Part shown: one piece after another, positions 60,208 to 64,000 of the stretch
How positions within the stretch are numbered: the stretch's first letter is position 1
How the letters are laid out: every line of letters starts with the position of its first letter
NCBI GenBank assembly: GCA_964036195.1
Contig: OZ038456.1
Coordinates: 19,406,001 to 19,470,000, forward strand
Reading direction: 5' to 3'
Length of the DNA stretch: 64,000 bases
Source: Sphaerolaimus hirsutus
Lineage: Eukaryota; Nematoda; Chromadorea; Monhysterida; Sphaerolaimidae
Notes under the pieces: generated by a model
The model's database searches: none
Told to the model about the DNA's origin: nothing
What the model saw: only the letters and a program-made list of their open reading frames with translations
Position numbers and translations under genes: made by a program

Positions 60208-60992
60208 CCGTATTACCTCGAATTATCCCCCCTTTGAATTAACCCCCCTCAAAATGGGCTGGGGAAATAATAACCACCCCTCGAAATACCCCTTCCCTTC
60301 GGAATGATGTACATCATGTACGTAATAAATACGTCATGTATGCAATGTATATTACTGCTAATTTGCATTGCAGCTACACATAGACTACCATATTTCCTCG
60401 AAATACCCCCAGGGGGTTTATTTTTTCAGAGTGGAAATTTTGAGGGGGGTATTTCGAGGGGGGGGGGCTCATTCAAGGGGGGTTTATTATTTCGTCAAAA
60501 ATTTTCACGAAATTCGTAAAAATGAGTACGCTTTTATATACCCAAAACAATCAACGTGTCCAAGTAGGGTATATCTGGACAGATCAACGTCCATCGCTAC
60601 ACAAATTAGTACATGTATGTGTATCTGCGATGCAAACTGCGACCGATATATACATAATGTACACTGCATAAATCAGACGGGGGTATTTCGAGGGGGGTTT
60701 ATTTTTTCCCAGCCCAAAACACCTGGGGGTATTTCGATGGGGGGTTAATTCAAGGGGGGTATATCGAGGAAATACGGTAGTTTGTGTAGTTATCTACGTT
60801 TTTATGTCCAAATATACCCTGTTTGAATACATTTATTACCTGTTTTGGGTACGCAAATGCCTACTATTTACTACGATCCTTACGAAAATTTCTCTCCTTA
60901 CGAAATAATAACACCCCCCCTCGAATAACCCCCCCCTCGAATTAACCCCCCTCAATAATCAACCCCCATGGGGGTATTTCGAGGTAATACGG
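60208..60992. mobile_element. pogo-like C-rich element carrying another pogo MITE
   Basis: CCGTATTACCTCGAATTATC to ATTTCGAGGTAATACGG with TA flanks (60206-60207, 60993-60994). The element 60388-60777 is inserted in it. 59923-60207 holds a further unpaired right end near 60150. Confidence 0.85.
60388..60777. mobile_element. pogo-like MITE nested in a relative
   Basis: CCATATTTCCTCGAAATACC to ATATCGAGGAAATACGG with TA at 60386-60387 and 60778-60779. The unoccupied version of the host sequence, with one TA, is in the relative at about 44284. The insert is in opposite orientation to its host. Confidence 0.88.
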
Positions 60993-61153
60993 TAGTCCCT
61001 TTCGCTCAGCTGCAGAAACTTAGCATATAAAGAAACCGCACCGCACGAACGCGATTCATTACTACTTGAATTGCGTTCGATCACAATTGAATGCACTGAA
61101 CGGAAGTGCATAAAAAGATCAGTGAAACCCAGCAAACTGGCACCCCTGCAGGG

Positions 61154-61681
61154 CGCTGTTGTTAAAACGTATTTACGTTTACTCGATAAATACGGATACT
61201 CGAGTACTGCGTAAATACGTTTACGTTTCCTCCAGAAAAAAAAATACCGGTACGCACTTACTCGCGTACTTTTTGAAATTACGCGAGTACCGAAAACGTA
61301 TTTAAGTGGGACATAGAAAGTGACATTTTGACAGACAGAACGTGACAAAAATAGGACATTTTCCTAAGAAATAGTTAACGGGAGAACAAAACACATATTT
61401 GATGTATTCTTGAGTAAAAATTGACAAAATTTCTGATTTTTACGTTTTCTGTGAGAAAAAATACTCACTTTAACATTTTATATGAGAAAAATATACATTT
61501 TTACGTTTTCTATGAGAAAAATACTCAGTTTTACGTTTTCTCAAAAAAGTATTTTACTCACGTTTTACGCAGTGTAAAAGTATTTCAAAAATACTTTACG
61601 TTTTCTGTACTCAGGGTTGAGCAAAAATAAAATACGTTTACGTTTACTTTGAGAAAAAGTTCAGTACTTTTCACAACTCTG
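61154..61681. mobile_element. hAT element, CAGAGTTG family, mutated left end
   Basis: CGCTGTTGTTAAAACG to TTTTCACAACTCTG, flanked by CTGCAGGG at 61146-61153 and 61682-61689. Subterminal repeats are TACGTTTACTCG / ACGTTTTCTATGAG. Confidence 0.88.
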
Positions 61682-62115
61682 CTGCAGGGTATATAACTAT
61701 TCGACTGAATACTGTATTTACAATGAATTCTACCGTATTTTGATGAGTGAAATCACTTGAAAAGTGTGTATTGCATCCAGCCATAGCGAGAGCGATGTAA
61801 ACAGTGTGATGCGGAAATGTAGAATTTTAGTTTTTATTCATATGGAATATGGTAGATTCGATTGCGAAGTTTGCAGTCACTGGTACTCAAGTACTACAAT
61901 ATACATACCTACATTTGATGTACGGTGTATACTTAAGTATTGCTTTATATACGCCGCTCTGTCCACCCAGCAATATCACTGGAACAAAATCATGCTTTTA
62001 CTCCCAATGCAGAGCTGACACTGGAAGCGTGCATGAATTTGCTAATATGCAGTGTTTTCCTCGCTTCGTGTATATCCTCACCACAAGCGTATATTTTCCA
62101 ATTTCTATCTGGGTT

Positions 62116-63720
62116 ACCGTATTTTTTTGAATAGACCCCCGGGGTGTGAATTTATTGTTTGATATTTTTGGTGGGGGTTTTATTCAGGGGAGCCTTGATG
62201 GGAAGAGGGTTTTTCCCATTAGACTTTTTGTAAAGATAAATTGAGGTTTAGGATATGTATTTGGCTTATAAAGTAAAGTTATACATTCCGTGAATTAACT
62301 ATGCATCAGCTGTGAATTTTATTAAGCTGCAAGTACAATTCGACGTAAAATTCAAACGTTAAATTACCAGAGTTGTACAAATACTGGTATTTTTGGAAAA
62401 CGTAAACGTAAACGTAAATACCTTTTCCAAATCAAAAGTATAAATACTAAAACGTAAGGTATTTTTAAAATACCGGGGAAAACGTAAAATAAAACGTAAA
62501 TGTAAAAATTACATTAAGTGCTTACGCTATCAGAGAATACAAAAACACAATATTTTTTACAACATTATGGATGTTCATATGATCTCCATCAACATTTTCT
62601 CTGCTTAAATACCTGTATTTTATATATATTTAGAATGATGGGATCGTGATATTGAATTGGGATTGGAGTTGACATTTAGCGTCGTTGTCAACTACTGGGT
62701 GTAGGGCCATAAGGTGCCAATTCCGTAACAGGAGAACTAACAAAAATTATGAGTGAGAAGTAATGGCAAGTTGAATGGTAAGTAAAAATTTAAAGAAAAG
62801 TAAATTTTTAAGTGAAATGGCGAGTTAAAAGACAAATGGTCAGTCATGAGAAAACACTAAAAATGTTTCCACTTTTTATTCGCATTGCAGTTCTCCCTCA
62901 CAAAAATACTTTCCTTCAACTTTTTACTTTTCACTTGCAAATTGGTGTTTGAGTTCTCCAATTGTGGAATTCAAACTCTTCAACATTAGAACATGTTGAA
63001 CTCATCATAATACACTACATTTGTCAAACAATATGGTTCTGTGTAGCATATTTTTACGTTTTCTCTGGTACCCGGGTAATTGTGCCAGGAAAACGTAACA
63101 AAACGTAACGGTATTTTTGGAAAGCGTAAACGTAAACGTAAGTATAAATACCCGAATAACCGGGTATTTTGGGTAAACGTAAATACGTTTTCGCAACTCT
63201 GTAAATTACACAGCAAATTAATTACATCAAAGTGACAAATGATATAGTTCTCAAATTTGGCATGGAAAAAGTATTTATCCATCTCTTGATTGTGTCGAAA
63301 ACTCCAAAACTCGTCAACAATTAACCTTTTCTGTAGATATGGTTTTTCAATGATTTAATGTCCAAATGACGTAAAATAAAATAGCGCGAATTCATTGAAT
63401 ACTCGATAAATATCTCCGAAAACGGAAGAATTTTAGACACGATTAACAAATGGTTTAATACTCTCTCCATGGCAAATGGGAGACTTATATCATCCAATTT
63501 TATCTAACTAATTTTGCTGTAAAATCTTACATCTGAGCTGTAAAATCTTAAAATCTGACATATCATTCAATTTTACATCTGAGCTGTAATCTAAGCTGTA
63601 CGTTACGGTTTTGTCTTTAGGATGCCCTCTCTACTCACTAATAAAAATAATATATCAGGTGGTGAAGTTATCAAATGTGAGACTTATTCGGGGGGGGGGG
63701 TCTCATTCAAGAAAATACGG
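62116..63720. mobile_element. probable pogo-like element carrying a hAT element
   Basis: Left CCGTATTTTTTTGAATAGAC after TA (62114-62115) and right TCATTCAAGAAAATACGG before TA (63721-63722) could be the two ends of one element with the hAT 62368-63201 inside. The ends are not perfect partners, so the pairing is tentative. Confidence 0.5.
62368..63201. mobile_element. hAT element, CAGAGTTG family, clean copy
   Basis: CAGAGTTGTACAAATACTGG to TTTTCGCAACTCTG, flanked by TAAATTAC at 62360-62367 and 63202-63209. Collinear with 26939-28165 but without the pogo MITE, whose target is intact here at 62441-62442. Confidence 0.94.
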
Positions 63721-63722
63721 TA

Positions 63723-64000
63723 TCATATCTCCGCAAAGCAGGCCAAATGCTACATAGCAAAAACGCATAGAGCAAAAGTGCGTGTCCGGTAATTTGTGTG
63801 AACCTTAACACGTATATGCTTTAGGTGTTAGCCTATTTTCCTCGAATGTAGCTCAAATTTCAACTGAAACATGCCTAGTTACAATGTGTAGTTGAATATC
63901 GTTGCTATTTAAAAATTTCACATTTGAGGGCAAAAAAGTCATGCATTACGTGAATATGCATGCGCTATGGTTTGTGCCATCGATTTACAACTGTGAATTG
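63723..64000. other. window end, no feature seen
   Basis: No exon or element ends recognised. Confidence 0.4.

Noticed and set aside
1..64000. CRISPR-like or operon-like organisation
   Set aside because: Regularly spaced short repeats here are subterminal motifs of eukaryotic transposons; introns, LTR and LINE elements exclude a prokaryotic reading.

Overview
This is a piece of animal nuclear genome, most likely from an invertebrate. It is AT-rich and has few genes. It holds a multi-exon DEG/ENaC-type ion channel gene (a family known only from animals), a BEL/Pao LTR retrotransposon, one long LINE and a very dense population of small DNA transposons. I cannot name the phylum. There are no rRNA or tRNA genes and no CRISPR, operon or other prokaryotic features.

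Layout. 1-790: decayed repeat with a possible transposase scrap. 790-5965: copy A of a segmental duplication, ending at a 200-base assembly gap (5966-6165); copy B is 36533-41002. 6166-6921: perfect inverted repeat with 161-base arms beside the gap. 7346-10826: hAT, pogo and other inverted-repeat elements. 10862-32135: DEG/ENaC gene on the + strand, assembled from phase-compatible exons. Its first visible intron (11046-25683) holds a hAT element, which contains an element with 3-base target duplications, which contains a 12.3-kb BEL/Pao element on the - strand. Later introns hold more nested elements, and one coding exon is split by a 240-base MITE. 32401-48430: pogo and hAT elements plus copy B. 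48852-55204: a LINE on the - strand. 56421-56519: a candidate first exon of an unknown gene. 58191-63720: nested pogo and hAT elements.

The small transposons fall into two large groups. One group has 8-base target duplications (hAT-like); sixteen elements here have both copies of the 8-mer matching, in seven terminal-repeat families. The other has TA target duplications and shared CCGTATT ends (pogo-like Tc1/mariner); two of these retain the start of a transposase. For several insertions the unoccupied site survives in a related copy elsewhere in the window, so boundaries and target duplications can be read directly. No intact DNA transposase is present.

The two large retroelements are the most unusual parts. 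The BEL element has nearly identical LTRs (4 differences seen in 1099 bases), a primer-binding site fitting tRNA-Ser, an envelope-like region broken by one in-frame TAG, a second 380-codon frame overlapping the envelope tail, and a strong one-strand excess of TGTGA in coding and LTR sequence alike. The LINE joins a long, multi-pass, signal-peptide-bearing membrane region to an otherwise ordinary endonuclease and reverse transcriptase in one open frame. I know of no described LINE family with that arrangement, and it is my best candidate for an undescribed system.
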